This document shows, one piece after another, positions 38,003 to 50,015 of a DNA stretch of 64,000 nt. A model generated the notes under the pieces. That model ran no database searches and was not told the DNA's origin. It worked only from the letters and a program-made list of their open reading frames with translations. The stretch spans positions 11,250,316-11,314,315 of the forward strand of contig NC_134955.1 in NCBI RefSeq assembly GCF_965638725.1. Direction: 5' to 3'. A program made the translations under genes and the position numbers. The DNA is from Aptenodytes patagonicus (Eukaryota > Chordata > Aves > Sphenisciformes > Spheniscidae). Numbering within the stretch: the first letter of the stretch is position 1; every line of letters begins with the position of its first letter.

Positions 38003-39715
38003 TTTATTACTAATTATTTACCAAATTGATAAAGCTATCTACTCCACAATGCACAGCTTTACCTATACATAGCTGTTAGAAATACACGATTATCAACCAA
38101 AATCAGAGACAACATCCAAACTGTAAAATGTAACCAGACACTCTTATCCTCTTTAAACAGTCTAATAAATAAATATAAATACATAAATATTGCAGAACAA
38201 TAATACATTTCTTGCACCAATAGAGGTATATTATTTATCTGTGGTCAATAGTAAAATCTTGCTTTTATCTTTAGAAAGGGCATTTTAAATTTCTTACAAT
38301 ACAGCAAAAACTTAAGATAATTCATAAATTAGTGTGACAGGATCCAGTGTGTCTGTTACCCTACAAGTACTTACCAAGAGGTTTTTTAGTTTAAAGCTTT
38401 TGTAACAGGAATGCTTCTAGCTTTGGCTGTACCATAGGCAACTGCTGCAAATTAGCACCGTTCATGAAATAACGAGAACATCAAATCTTCTCAGAGCATG
38501 AGGTAAAATGATATTCAAAAAGAAACAGTCTTTCAGTTTCTCCTTGTTTTTTCAGTTTGAACATCTAGTGCATCACACATACAGCTGGGAATACTACCAA
38601 TCTTAAACTGCAGAATTATATCAGATTTAAGAAAGTACTTAAATTACACTGAATACTACGGAGAATTTCTGCACATCTGCTTTACCAGTATCTACAAATG
38701 CATGTACAAAAAAAGATAGGAGATAGTTCCTTTAAGCAAAAAATATGCATATATTCCTAAGCAACAAGATAAATGTAGTTTAAATATACCCACAATATTT
38801 TCTATCAAATGTTGACATTACAAACTCAACATTTTTTGCAGTCCTTTTGAGGAATTATTTTCAGGGAGATCTTTAGCTGCTACACCACTCATCACACATT
38901 ATGATACTATTTGTGATGTATTTTATCAAGCAATTGTAAAGCCTACCCTATAAATACTAATTGGGTCTGGATTACTGTTTTTAAATTACCATTTGGCATA
39001 TTTTAAAGACCTTAATCTGTGACATACAAAAGCTTTTTTGAGCATGTAACAGTTTTAAGGGTAGTCACCCCTTTGATAATCCCTCATCATTTTACAAAAT
39101 GTAGGGATTTAGTATTGCTTTAACTTCTTGTTCAAAAATACACAGTGCACTAAAACTTAAAAATACCTGGAAAATTAATTTCTGACATTGCATTTACAGT
39201 AGTTTTAATGAGTGCTTATATGTAGTTATTAGTCACATGACCCTTCCTCCACCAGAAATAAAAACTAACCTTATTTTATATTTCTGACCTTTAAATAGTT
39301 CACCACGGCTTGGCTGTGGCAAAATATTAACAAAACCGCATACAGATTCAGACAAGCAGATAGAAAGTAATGCCATCTCAAAAATACTAAATGATGTCTT
39401 CATGTTTCTCAGAAACTCTATTCTCAGCGTTAAAATAAAATTCCAAGAAAAAAACAGAGCTCTGATTTCCCTTTCACAGACCCTGATGTCCATCAGACAG
39501 GTAAATTCAGCCCTATTCGGTATTCCAGTGATCCTTTAAGTTGTTAGTGAAATTACTCACTCCGATATGAGCAAAAGAACTGCTTAAGAGCTTTTGATAA
39601 CAAAATGACGTTTCCCAAATAAACTGATTTTAAATTTGAATTCCTTCATTTTTCAGAAGACTGTAACTCCATGATTATGAATATTGCTGAAATCATGTTA
39701 TTTGCATGTGGCTGT
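38003..39715 (-). other. MICAL2: Probable MICAL2 3' UTR
   Basis: AT-rich sequence without coding potential follows the stop codon. Two candidate poly(A) signals are visible on the minus strand: ATTAAA at 39209-39204 and AATAAA at 38008-38003. A third AATAAA lies near 37,700. Which one is used cannot be told from sequence, so the UTR may be about 0.5 or 1.7 kb or longer. Confidence 0.4.
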
Positions 39716-39900
39716 TTAAATCCTGCTCAGCTGATAGCCTCTAGATAATATAATGCTTTCAAAGTGCTGGTCTTCTGCTTTTTCTTTCACTCTCTGCTCC
39801 TCTAAGGAAGACACAAGTTTGTCCCTTTCTTCAACCACTTTCATCATCTCAGTAAAAATTTCATCCTCCTCATTCAGATCTATCTCATCTTTAAGGCTGT
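39716..39900 (-). CDS. MICAL2: MICAL2 last coding exon, end of bMERB and stop
   Basis: This exon carries 185 nt of coding sequence after the acceptor TTGTGGTCTTTTAG and ends at TAA (39718-39716). It encodes the last 60 residues: an acidic stretch (DSLKDEIDLNEEDEIF), then VVEERDKLVSSLEEQR and KEKAEDQ, ending RGYQLSRI. The pattern xxERDxLVxxLEEQRxxEKxEDQ is the conserved last helix of MICAL-family bMERB domains. The eight exons in the window together give 700 residues, close to the roughly 695 residues I recall for human MICALCL. The C-terminus is intact. Confidence 0.95.
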
Positions 39901-42139
39901 CTAAAAGACCACAAAACAAGAGGTTAAAATCCAGATCACTCTGTTGTTACGCTTTGCATTTTAACTGTTGGTGTATGGCTTGAATTAATATTATAGTCAA
40001 TGACAAACTAAGTCAATAGCAGTTAATATTTTTCATGTTACAGTTCAGGGAAAATTCCTCCTGCATTTGGGCCATTTAAGGTTGACCATTAAGGCTCCTA
40101 ACATCTAGAGCAGATCTTCTAGCAAAACTTAGACTGGAAGGGGTAGGAAGACCACTACTTGTTTATCAAAATATTTAAGCTGGAGTTTAAATTTAGTTTA
40201 TAAGGTAAAAAGCTCAACCATGAAATGTAGTACCTATAAGAAAACGAAAAGTGTTTTTCAGAAAATGTATTGAAAACTGCCATCACTTACAATCCGCACA
40301 CTTAGAACACAACAGGATATTTTGGGGTATTCAGTGCTATGTAACCCCCCTTCTCCCTGCATTCCTCCTCCCCATGCTTTCTTTTCTAATACCAAATGAA
40401 AGGACAAGCCCAAACTGTAATCCCCAGTACCTAAAAGCAGTTCCAAATTACTGCGGTAACCAGTAATGCTACAGTTAACATAAAAGCAGATAATCTCTTT
40501 TGTGTTTAGGTGGTTGAAGAAATTACTTTCCGTTGCTGCCCATCTTTGCATGTTAGCTGGGTGTTGCTGCCTGCACAGCACAATTAGTGGAATTACATCT
40601 GCGAGTGCTTCTGATCCAGTTCAATGTAAAACTGAGCAGGTTAGCTTAGCTATCTTCACTAGAAGATCTCACACGTTGCATTTTGCTGGCTGAGCTGCAC
40701 TCACAGAAGAGCACAGGAGGAAGAGCCTCAGCCACTCTGGTCCTTTTTGGAGCAAACGGGGATGCATACAGGCATGGTCTATCACTGTGGGCTGGAGCAT
40801 ACTCTCCCCTTTGACTTACCATCAATGGCCATTTTCTCTCTCAGCTTTTGCTCCAACCTGCTTTGGTGGTCCTCCAATTCTAGCTCTTGGGCTCTAGGTA
40901 CAATAAAAAGTACGTTAAAGAATAAGCTTTTTTCAATAAAGACATATATGTTAATATTCTTTCAACCAAGAGATTCTGTGTTCTGTTTATCCAGTATTTT
41001 CTCCTCACGGGCAGTCAAGGCTAAAAGGTTTGCCTGTGCCTACATTGCCAGAGCAACGCCAGAAGTACCACTACCACCTTTTGTATTATGTATCAGATTA
41101 AGCTCCCTCATACACTGCAACACTTAAGGCTTTAACCAGTTGTACTTTGCTGGTGGCACCTACAATGTAATTCTGGATAGGACTGAACACTCCCACACAC
41201 GAAGGGCCCTGCCAGGCCCTCTGCACGGGAACAGGTCCTGAGGCAAGGGAATTAATACATGTGAACACACCCTGACGGCATTTTGTGTCCTGCAGCGATA
41301 AAAGCAGCCTGCTTTTGTTTTTTTAACTCTGCTTTGCAGACAGTGTGAGCGGGAAGCATTGTTACCACAACACCCAATGACAATCGAAGGGGAAAGAAAA
41401 GGTTTGGCCCCTGGCAGCATCAGGACAGCTGGGGAGAAACTGGGGTGCAGCTGGAGCTAGTGGCTGGGCTGCAGCTCTGCGCACAGAGCGGGGGGCTGAC
41501 TGAGTGATATGGAAATGATAAATGGCAACGAGCAGCCTGCACTGGTGGGAAAGCCAGGGGTGAGTAATGACTGCTGCAACTCTCATCGCCTTGCCACATT
41601 GCCCAGAAATAGTGGAGAAAATAGCTGAGAGTCACCTCCGCCTATCTGTTGAGCATGTTTCCAAGGAGGTGAGGTGAGGGAGCTACAGCCAATATTGTTT
41701 CCATCAACCACAAACAGTGGCATCTGAGACGGTTTTTATTTGCTTGGTGTTATCTGCTTGTTTCATCGCTGTAGTGAATTCCTAGATCTTTCCTCCTATG
41801 TCCAATAAAAACTGAGATAAACTTGTCAGACTATTTTTCTTCCACAGGAGAAAGTGCCCCAGTGTTCATTATACCCACATTATGTAAAGGCAGAGCATCT
41901 ATATGTTATACTGGTTTAGAGTATTGTATAGGATTGAAATAATTGAACCACTGTGAGAGGGAAGGACCAGGAGGGCTCAACTGAAAATCTGTGTTCAAAA
42001 CAGATTGTAGCTACTCTGGGTATGTTTATTCCGCGACAGTCTCAAACTGCAGCATGCAGCAAGGCGTTCAGGTGTATTGTGAGTACACTTTTCCCCTCTC
42101 CCCTCCCCATCTAGAGTACTAATGCTTGTCCTTACTTAC
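39901..42139 (-). other. MICAL2: Two MICAL2 introns around the 40,820-40,893 exon
   Basis: Both introns are of GT-AG type (39,901-40,819 and 40,894-42,139) and split the bMERB coding region. They are unique AT-rich sequence with a slightly GC-rich patch at 41.4-41.65 kb, where overlapping open frames on the minus strand lack splice sites and family resemblance. Confidence 0.85.
40820..40893 (-). CDS. MICAL2: MICAL2 exon, bMERB helix
   Basis: This 74-nt exon starts after TATTGTACCTAG and ends CATTGATG before the donor GTAAGTC. Its first base completes an Ile codon, 24 codons follow, and one base (G) is carried into the last exon to give Asp. The peptide, AQELELEDHQSRLEQKLRE then KMAID, is a charged helix continuing the bMERB coiled bundle. 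It is too short to stand out as an ORF; splice sites and phase on both sides identify it. Confidence 0.93.
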
Positions 42140-42239
42140 ATAATCAGGAGCTCAGACTCATAACGCATTAATTTATTCCTCTCCAGGACCAGCTCAAACC
42201 ATTCATGTAGCATCTGAGTTTCATCCTTTGTGCCTGAAT
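42140..42239 (-). CDS. MICAL2: MICAL2 exon, bMERB central helix
   Basis: This 100-nt exon follows ATTTTAAACAG and ends ATTAT before a consensus donor GTAAGTAAG. It starts with two bases finishing Asp, has 32 full codons, and ends with two bases (AT) completed by A of the next exon to give Ile. The core, [18 protein letters not shown], carries the Trp-Phe and the ERNxLxRxE pattern typical of the middle bMERB helix. Reading through the donor would hit TAA at once, which supports the chosen splice point. Confidence 0.94.
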
Positions 42240-42824
42240 CTGTTTAAAATAGGAGACTTAAGTGTGCATTACCGGCTTTCCTTCCAATGCTCTTACCACT
42301 TAGGTTCACTTTAAATAGTCCTCATTTCTAAGCCTAGGTGAGTTCAAATGTAGATTTTCTTGCTGTATGTAACTTACATCAGTAATGTCTGGGTATAACA
42401 GATATAACATTCTTGTCTACATTTGGTTGAATGTTGTAGTTTATTGCAGTTAAAGGTGCATTAGATTTAAAAACACTTTTGTTTTGGAAGTTTTTCTTTC
42501 ACATACTCATATAGATTTTCTTTTTTTAATGGGCACTTTTTCTTTCTCTTAGATCTGCCTTTGATAACATAGTTTCTCTGTTGATACTGGACTCCAGCAG
42601 CTGAACTACACGTATAAATAGATATCCCATTAACACAATTGGACTTCAGGGTGTACATGCTGGCAAGTATCAACTTAGGCCCTGCTTCCAGTGGGCATCA
42701 GATGCACAATCAAATCCTCTACAAATTTCCATTCATTTGCCAACTGGCCTCTAAATCTGCATCTGCTTTGAATGATGGGAAAGGCTGTGGGACAGGACAA
42801 ATCTATTATTACTGGGTGGTTTTG

Positions 42825-42920
42825 TAACACTTTGGGCCAGGGCATCACCGGTAGGCACTATACAGACACAAAACACGAGATGGTCTCTCTCCCAAAGAGC
42901 TCACAGCTTGACTCTGCCTT
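42825..42920. repeat. Possible old amniote repeat fragment
   Basis: TAGGCACTATACAGACACAA and CTCCCAAAGAGCTCACAGCT resemble a repeat block common in amniote genomes. The match is short and from memory. Confidence 0.3.
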
Positions 42921-45900
42921 GCTGAAGAGGAGGACGGATTTCTCTTTCACCAGAAAGAGCCTTTACTGCTCCTAAGATGCCATCTGTACAAAAATCTTTG
43001 GCAATGAAGAACCCCTGGGTGTTTTCAAGTGGCAAGTCAGAGCACATATGTATTTCGTTTCCTCGCTGTCCTTTTTAACACACTCATCCCTTCACATTTT
43101 CCATTCATTTTCTTCACAAAACAAAACCACCCCACCACCCTTTGATACAGAATTACAGCAGCAGCGATGGCACTGCAAACACACCTCCCACAACCTCTGC
43201 TCTGCCCATCCACCCTCTGTTGCCACAAAATAGCGATCGCTTATAGGAAGCAAGTATCTTGCACTACTCTAGGTTGAGGCAACAATTTAGGGGACACGCT
43301 GACCTCTTCAGAAGCATAAAACCAACAGCCAGCCCATGCTCCTGCCTCAGCACATGGTAGTTGCACACCCCACCATGCTGCCGCTATGTGTTGGAGGCAG
43401 GGACAGCTGAACATGGGACAAAGCAAAATGAGGTGCCACCAGCAGGCAGGGGAACACAGCGCTCTCCTCCTCAGTCCTTACATCATGCTGCTAGACAACC
43501 AAGTATAAAATCCCCATAAACCAGGCTGACAATTTTCTGTGGATGGAGACTTATGTGATTTCTCCTACTTTAAGATGACTGCACCTTTATTTCAGATGAC
43601 TGAGCACGCTGAAATTTAAGCCCAAAGGTCTCAGATTCAAGCTCCAGAGATGACAATTACAAGAGTATCATTAAACTAGGTTACCAAGTGGAGAGATAGC
43701 CAGAGTCCTGGACAGCTCAGCAGTGTTTCAGATGCCTTTCTGTTGTTGTTTTGAAATGCACCTTGTTCTCGGCCCCAGGAATTACCCTCTTGCCTCTACT
43801 GCTTCAGGTGTTCCTCACTTTAACATCAAAGTCAGGATGTGACTCCACTCAAGAACAGCAGTTTAAAGCCCATCTCCTTCGGGCAGTAATGCTCTCACCC
43901 AATGCAGCCCTTTAGCAATCTTCCTGAGCAGGAGGGAAATTGTTGGGTGTTTGGGATCACCAGCCCATTTGCGTGCCTTCACCAGGCACTGTCATCCCAG
44001 AGAGCCCAGGTCATCTCCTGCCAGTGTTGGAGGAATTACATGGGCCCCCACGCTGAGGACAGGGGTCATGCTGGCTTGGGTGCAGTTCTGCAATTTCTCA
44101 TCAGCATTTGACCCCAATCTGAAGCTACCATGGAACGGTAGGATAAAGCAGCAGGAGAGGGCAGAGCAATCTTGGTCCAATTTCTGCCTGATTCCATTAA
44201 AACTTGGCAGTAATGGATGTGTTCCTGAGGGATCTTCCAGGTCAGCAAGAGGTGATAAAAAAAATGTCTTCTCAGAGTGACTGCTGGAGCAGTTCTTGCT
44301 GGGACATGCCAACGGTGGTTTCTCACAGATCTAATGCAGGGATGCAGCATTAGTATTCAGAGCCTCAGGTCTTCGTATGCCACCATCAGAACTTATCATC
44401 AAAATTTGATCTATCTTACTGTCAGTAAAAACATTGCAATTGCAGGTATGCCTATGTCCTGCACGCACACCGAGGGTTACTATTCCCTTTTTGCCATTTT
44501 CTTGATTAGGCAATTTTTTTTTTTTTTTAATGTTTCCTCTTTACCTTTAAAATCTCTATATATCTAATAAAAGACCGTGTATCATCCGTTGATTGAGGTA
44601 AGCAGAGAGTAACACACTTTGCAAAAATGCCACTCATTTTAGCAAAATCCTCAGTGCAAGCTGAAATAAAAATAGCCCTTGTTTTTCCTCCTTCTCCATC
44701 CCACAGAATGCCCCCCAAGTGTCCCCAGGGGCATTTTTTTCCCCTGAGCTTTTCAAATGTTTGTTAATGTTAATAGTTATTTAAATCTGATGGAGTGTTT
44801 TATGCCTTCCAAGGGTGGAACAAGCCAATGAAGTCTTTTGTATAACGCAGTACGACAGATCTGTTTAAAGGTTAGAGGGGAAAACAATTTGTGAGTTTGT
44901 TTTGTGAGCCACGCTAGCTTTTTCTTACAGCATTGCTAAAGCAAAACTTTCCTCCTGGTTTACCCAAATCTCCTTTAACCTAGACCCCATTTGAAAGTCA
45001 GATATTCCTCTAATTACATTGTAGCTATTTCTATTTTCATCACTTTTGAGGGAATGACAGGCTGCAGAGGAGTATTTACTGAACACTGTTCTGAAAACCT
45101 CAACCTTCTGTTCTCCAGAGTGATGCGACGCTGTCCTTCCATACAGCAGTCACACAGTAAAGGGGGCTCGGCCAGTGTGCGCCTTTTTAGGAACAGCCAA
45201 ACCTCATATTTCTTATTCCTACAGGTTTTCAACTGATTTCTTTTGACTCTGTCAAAAGTTCTGAGAAACCTTGGATATGCTCCTTATGAAATAAAAAACT
45301 AGCTGCAACGTGCAGATACTTGTTCACCTTCCAAAACATGGAGAGATTTCTTAATGTTCTCTCAACACAGATTTTCTTCTTTACCATCATTCTTCATGAT
45401 TTGTTTAGTCAACTGATCAGTTATGCTAATTTCAGTGGAAAACGTGTTTCGAGATTTTTATTTCTGTATTTTCTTGTAGGCAGAAGATCTCCATAAGCCT
45501 CCACAAATGTCAGTGGAAAACAAAGCAATGGTACATTAGTGATTTATTATTTGGTATTTTGAACCAGAATAAAGGGAATAACGGGCATGAAAAATTATTC
45601 ATAGGACTTATATTATTTCTTTTTTTTTTTTTTTTAAATGCATGAATTGTTGTCACTACAATTAGAAGATCATCAAAGCCTCATTTTGCTCATCAGTCTT
45701 CATGGCAGTTGTTTCACACCCACGCATGTTCTCTTCTAATACAGTTGAGGAGCTAATGAATAACTCCCCCTAACAAAGGGGCCATTCATCCTGGGCTTAC
45801 AGAATTATTAGAGGAGAGTTGCGTAAATGTCACTGAAGACTAGTGTTTGCAGGCCTGTGTCTAAATTTGGTTATTCACAAGCTTTGCAGCTCAATATTAT

Positions 45901-47681
45901 TGCTGAACTGTGATCGTTTTCTAATTACCTTAATAATACCTATTAAATCACTTGAATTGCATAAGCGCAGACCTGCTTAAATACAACTTAACCTAATAAA
46001 CACTGGTCATTCATTAAACAATAATGGTCATTATTTTTAAGAAGGTTGAACAGAATCTTAAACTCACTGATTCCTGCATCATTACACATATGTTATTACA
46101 AGCAACAAAGCACTCACATTTTGTTTGGGAAACTTATGGCTTCGTGCTTTTGCACCAGAAGAGTTACTGAGACACAGTAACATCCTACGTTTCAGTATCT
46201 GCCCTATTTGTAACTGGCCACCTACACACAAACAATCAACAGGGAGAAAAAATAGTACTTTCACCTTAATGAGGGCAATCCAATTACTAAGGATGGGAAG
46301 AGAATGAGAAGCATCAATCTGTTGGCAGACAGCCTTCTTTAGGAAATGCAATTGTCACAACAGCAAAAACAAGAGGTGGCTTTAGGCCATTTATCCTGGT
46401 ATTCGGTGTCTATCCCAAGAGCTAGAAGCCTCTTGTTCCTCTGTATTTTTGACATTTCCAAAAAACATCCACCCTTATACAAATCAGCAGTAAAGAAAAA
46501 AGCTAACACTCAAAATCCTCAAAGTCTTTTTAGCAGACTTTCTCATAGGCGGTAAGGTGGGTGCCATTTGATAAATGGTTATGTTTTCATTTAAGAAAAA
46601 AAAAAAAAGATGTTAGCCTTTTAAATAACATTTGAAATAGGTTGGCACTATCAATTATAGGAAATTAGTTAATAAATATAAAAGGTTGGACAAATGCTCT
46701 CTTGCTGAACCAATTAGTTCAGTGTTAGAATAGGAGTGATAATTGCTAAGAAAAGATGGCATTAAAAAAGCCAGCATGTAGAGATTTTGCTGGGTTGCCT
46801 AGCTAAGACAACAAGATCAGGTGCCAAAACATATCTAGGTTTTCAGTGTTGTGCAACTGCCTGTCATGAAAGCGCGAGGTTCAGCTTTCTAAAACGGAGG
46901 TCAATAAAGACACGTTTGCAATTGGGCTGTCAGCTCCCCAGAGTCCTTTCAGCACAGAACCGCAACCCCTCTGAAGTCCCTTACATGCATGGTTCACATT
47001 CCCATCCCCGTTTTGAGCCTGGCAGGAGCCCCTAGATGTCCTGTCCCTCTGCAGGAGGTCTCCCACGCACACTGGGAAGCATTGGTAAGGCTGGGCCGGT
47101 GGGAGGGTGCCGCAGTCCTGGGTGCTTGGGACTGTTGGTTCAAGCGAGTGAAAACCTTGCCTCTGACCAGGGCCAGGATGACATCCCTGTTATCTTCCAC
47201 CCGTTGGGGGGAAAGCTGTGCGATTTGGGTCTGTGTGCCTGCATGCTGCTGTTGCTATAGCATGGCCACCGGCTCTAATCGTATTAATGGCATTTCACAC
47301 TCTGGGAGAAGTCATTAAGGACTCTGTTACTAGGCACGGACTGCTGCTGGCTTGGTAACTGAGATACAGCTCCTGGAAACCTCACTAGTTCCCTCCAGAA
47401 GATGAAATTAAGCTCAGGATGGGATTTTAAAAGATGTGGGGGGAAAATGTAGATTAAGGTTGAATAGCAAGGCAAATAATTCCAAATCTGTGATAACCAA
47501 CAGAAAATTTATAGCATTCAGTGTAAAAGTGCTTGAGCTAACAGAGTTTGAGGAAAAGCGTAAACACTGATTTTTGTCCTTACAGTTATTGTTTCATTTT
47601 GGATTCTGCACTGAAGTCTATTTCTATGGCAATCATTAAAACCCCTCTGCTTTGAAAAAGATTTAAAAAACCCACCACCAA

Positions 47682-47698
47682 ACACACACACACACACT
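47682..47698. repeat. AC microsatellite near a MICAL2 exon
   Basis: About eight AC units, starting 12 bp from the splice donor side of exon 47,710-47,803 (intronic, minus-strand GT repeat just after the donor). Confidence 0.9.
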
Positions 47699-47709
47699 GC
47701 TTCATCTAC

Positions 47710-47803
47710 CTGATTCTCCTCTTAGTTCTCTCTCCAGTTTGACACCAAAAATCTCCAGAGCTCTTTGTCTTTCCTCCAATTCTTCTAGCTGGCGCTGGAC
47801 TGC
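47710..47803 (-). CDS. MICAL2: MICAL2 exon, bMERB domain (helices 1-2)
   Basis: This 94-nt exon starts after CAATTTTGCAG and ends AGAATCAG before the donor GTAGATG. It encodes 31 residues plus one base: the motif [17 protein letters not shown], a short turn (IFGVKLE), then RELRGES. The pattern QRQLEExEERQR...GVxLExxLRGE is typical of MICAL-family bMERB domains and is the clearest family marker in the window. The last base (G) joins AT of the next exon to make Asp. Confidence 0.95.
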
Positions 47804-47859
47804 CTGCAAAATTGTAGTGGTATAAAAGCTACAGACATAGCTTAAGAATTCAGAGGCAA

Positions 47860-48165
47860 AAGATGGTCTCAGTGGTTAGAGAAACAGCTTGAAAAGGTCT
47901 CAGAGGAGTCATGGGATTTGCAAATTCATTGAGCATATTAGGTGCTTAAGCAATTTAAGCACTAGGTATCTATCTACATTTTTATGTGGGTAAGTATCGT
48001 AGGTACTGAAAGAACCTCAGTTTTTCTGAACTTTAGCTCTTCCGTTGTAAAACAGAGATCATGACGTTTCTGTCCCTCACAAGGTGTGAAAAGTCAATAC
48101 ATTACACATTCAGAGGCACATATTCTGAGATGCTACATGAATAAAGCCCATATAAATATTGAAGG
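47860..48165 (+). repeat. MIR-like SINE remnant
   Basis: From a tRNA-like head (GGTCTCAGTGGTTAGAG) through a CCTCAGTTTTTC and TTGTAAAACAGAGATC core to CCCTCACAAGGTGTG and TCTGAGATGCTACATG, the order of blocks matches an old amniote SINE of the MIR type over nearly full length. Confidence 0.6.
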
Positions 48166-49082
48166 TTTACAGCTAGAAAGCTTTGCTAGCTATTTTGTTG
48201 TCCATAGGGTTTTGCTGTTTGTTTTGCTTTTATATTTCACAAGCTTTTGACACAGGGAGGAAAGGGTCTAATAGCTAAGAAATGATAATTCAGTGGCACT
48301 TCAGGAAGGACTTCTACATTCACTGGTCCACCCCCTTTTAAATAAGATTTTCAGAGGTGCCATGTGGATAATAAGCATGAAACACCTTAAAAGGTTGAAT
48401 TGTCGAAGAGAGATGCTCCGCAGTTCCCATTTCAGGCTGTGTTAGGGCATACCAAGCCAAGCCCTCAGGAACAGCCTAACAAACACGAAAGATGGTTCGA
48501 AAAGTTTGGACTTGATTATTTCCACAAAGCAGTAAATAAGAGAAGGCATGTATGCATCTAATTTTACCTTGAGATAATTTACAGTTCTCAGGTAAAAACT
48601 ATAACATAGTTGCTCTTACTTTGGATGAAATAAGATACTATTCTTCTTTCCCATGGGTTTTATTCTGTCACGGATTTTATAACAACAGCTAGATATTAGC
48701 ATTTTCTAAAATCCACTGTCTGGTTCAAACACAAAATTTCTCTCCTTTTCAGTTATACATTTTGCAAAAGCAGTGATGTCTACAAAAACGGAGATTTCAG
48801 ATTCACATCTGAAAAGCAACTTATTAATTTTCTTTTTTAATTTAATATTGGTACAGAAATAGCAAGTGGAAGCTCCATCCAAAACTATCCACCTGCTATA
48901 GTAATATAACAGAAGATGATAGACAACTCTGCCTTCAAAAAGCCTGCTCTCCCCACTACCATATCTCGATTACCATTACAACCTGAATTATTGAGATTAA
49001 ATCTAGCTCAGGTTTCTCTGCCCTATGCTACAGCACAGACACACACAAAAAAATGCTAATGGCCACATAAGCCATTAAGATT

Positions 49083-49124
49083 TGTGTGTGTGTGTATATA
49101 TATGCATATAGATATGTATGTGTG
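49083..49124. repeat. TG/TA microsatellite
   Basis: TG units followed by imperfect TATG/TATA units in a MICAL2 intron. Confidence 0.85.
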
Positions 49125-49748
49125 GTAAGTGAAATAAACCTGAAAATTTTGACACCTGAGAGAACACAGCCTGAGATCAAGTCATGCAGAAGTGCACTCT
49201 CAAATCTTTGAACTGTAATTGGAAATACTAAAACATTAGCAGAGTCCAGAGCTTTTCCAGCATTTTCCAAAGAGCAGGGCCTGCATAAAGTGAAGTGACT
49301 TTCCATCATTAACAAAGAAAATGGTTGACCTTCACTGTTATGGCAGAGAGAGAACAAAAACCATCACTGTATTTTCGTACCCTCCTGTAGTACATAGGGG
49401 TAATAACTGAGTTTCTTACGTTCTCAGGGGCTGATATTATTTCCCCTTTCTATCTCTTTCCCTCTTCAGTGTATTCTTCTCTTATTGCCAGTCACTATTC
49501 CCTCTTGTTCTTCATACACAATTACAAAATTATGATGATCTCTTGGGGCACACGTGGATTTGTCACATATAGAGTTGCAAGGCCCTGCCACATACATCTT
49601 CTTGCTCCTGATGTTTTGGAGGGATTTCAACACAGAAAGTGAGCCACAGTGAGGAGCGAGGAGAGGTGCAGAGCCCACACTGGATACCTCCTGTCCTCGC
49701 TAGCCACTCTTGGGAGATAAATGGGACATCTGCAAGCTACATTTTCAC

Positions 49749-49841
49749 CTGTGCTTTGTGAAGCCTCTTCAGCTCCTCTTGTTTAATCAATTGCTTTGTC
49801 TCCTTCTCCAGCTTCCTTCTCCTTCTGAGAGTCCTTTTTGC
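49749..49841 (-). CDS. MICAL2: MICAL2 exon, start of bMERB domain (helix 1)
   Basis: This 93-nt, phase 0-0 exon follows a strong pyrimidine tract and TTTTGTAG acceptor and ends GCACAG before the donor GTGAAAAT. It encodes 31 residues that are strongly basic and helical: AKRTLRRRRKLEKE, then KQEELKRLHKAQ. This is the start of the bMERB (bivalent Mical/EHBP Rab-binding) domain, a curved bundle of helices that binds Rab8-family GTPases (Rab8, 10, 13) and Rab35 in MICAL proteins. The EELKRLHKAQ end runs straight into the next exon, as expected for one continuous helix. Confidence 0.93.
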
Positions 49842-49918
49842 CTACAAAAAAGAGAGAGGGGAAAAAAGAGGCAATCAAAGCATAAGTGTGCCACCACAGG
49901 TTTTCTCAAACCTTCCCC

Positions 49919-50015
49919 AGAATCACAGAACCATTGAGGTTGGGAGAGGCCCCTGGAGATTGTCTAACCTGACCCCCCTGCTTAAAGCGAGGTGAGCTAC
50001 TGCAGGGTGTGTGGG
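49919..50015 (-). mobile_element. CR1 tail fragment, minus orientation
   Basis: On the plus strand AGAATCACAGAACCATTGAG and GTTGGGAGAGGCCCCTGGAG match the reverse complement of the CR1 3' end, as at 25,267. Only about 100 bp is recognisable. It lies in a MICAL2 intron 78 bp from the bMERB exon 49,749-49,841. Confidence 0.75.

Larger units (their letters stand above)
42240..47709 (-). other. MICAL2: MICAL2 intron, 5.5 kb, within bMERB region
   Basis: A GT-AG intron between the Gly-Glu-Ser and Asp-Ser-Gly exons. It contains a possible ancient repeat at 42.83-42.92 kb, T-runs at about 44,515 and 45,620, an A-run at about 46,595, a CA repeat next to the donor side at 47,682-47,698, and a candidate conserved element at 45.72-46.05 kb. 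No coding sequence is recognised. Confidence 0.85.
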
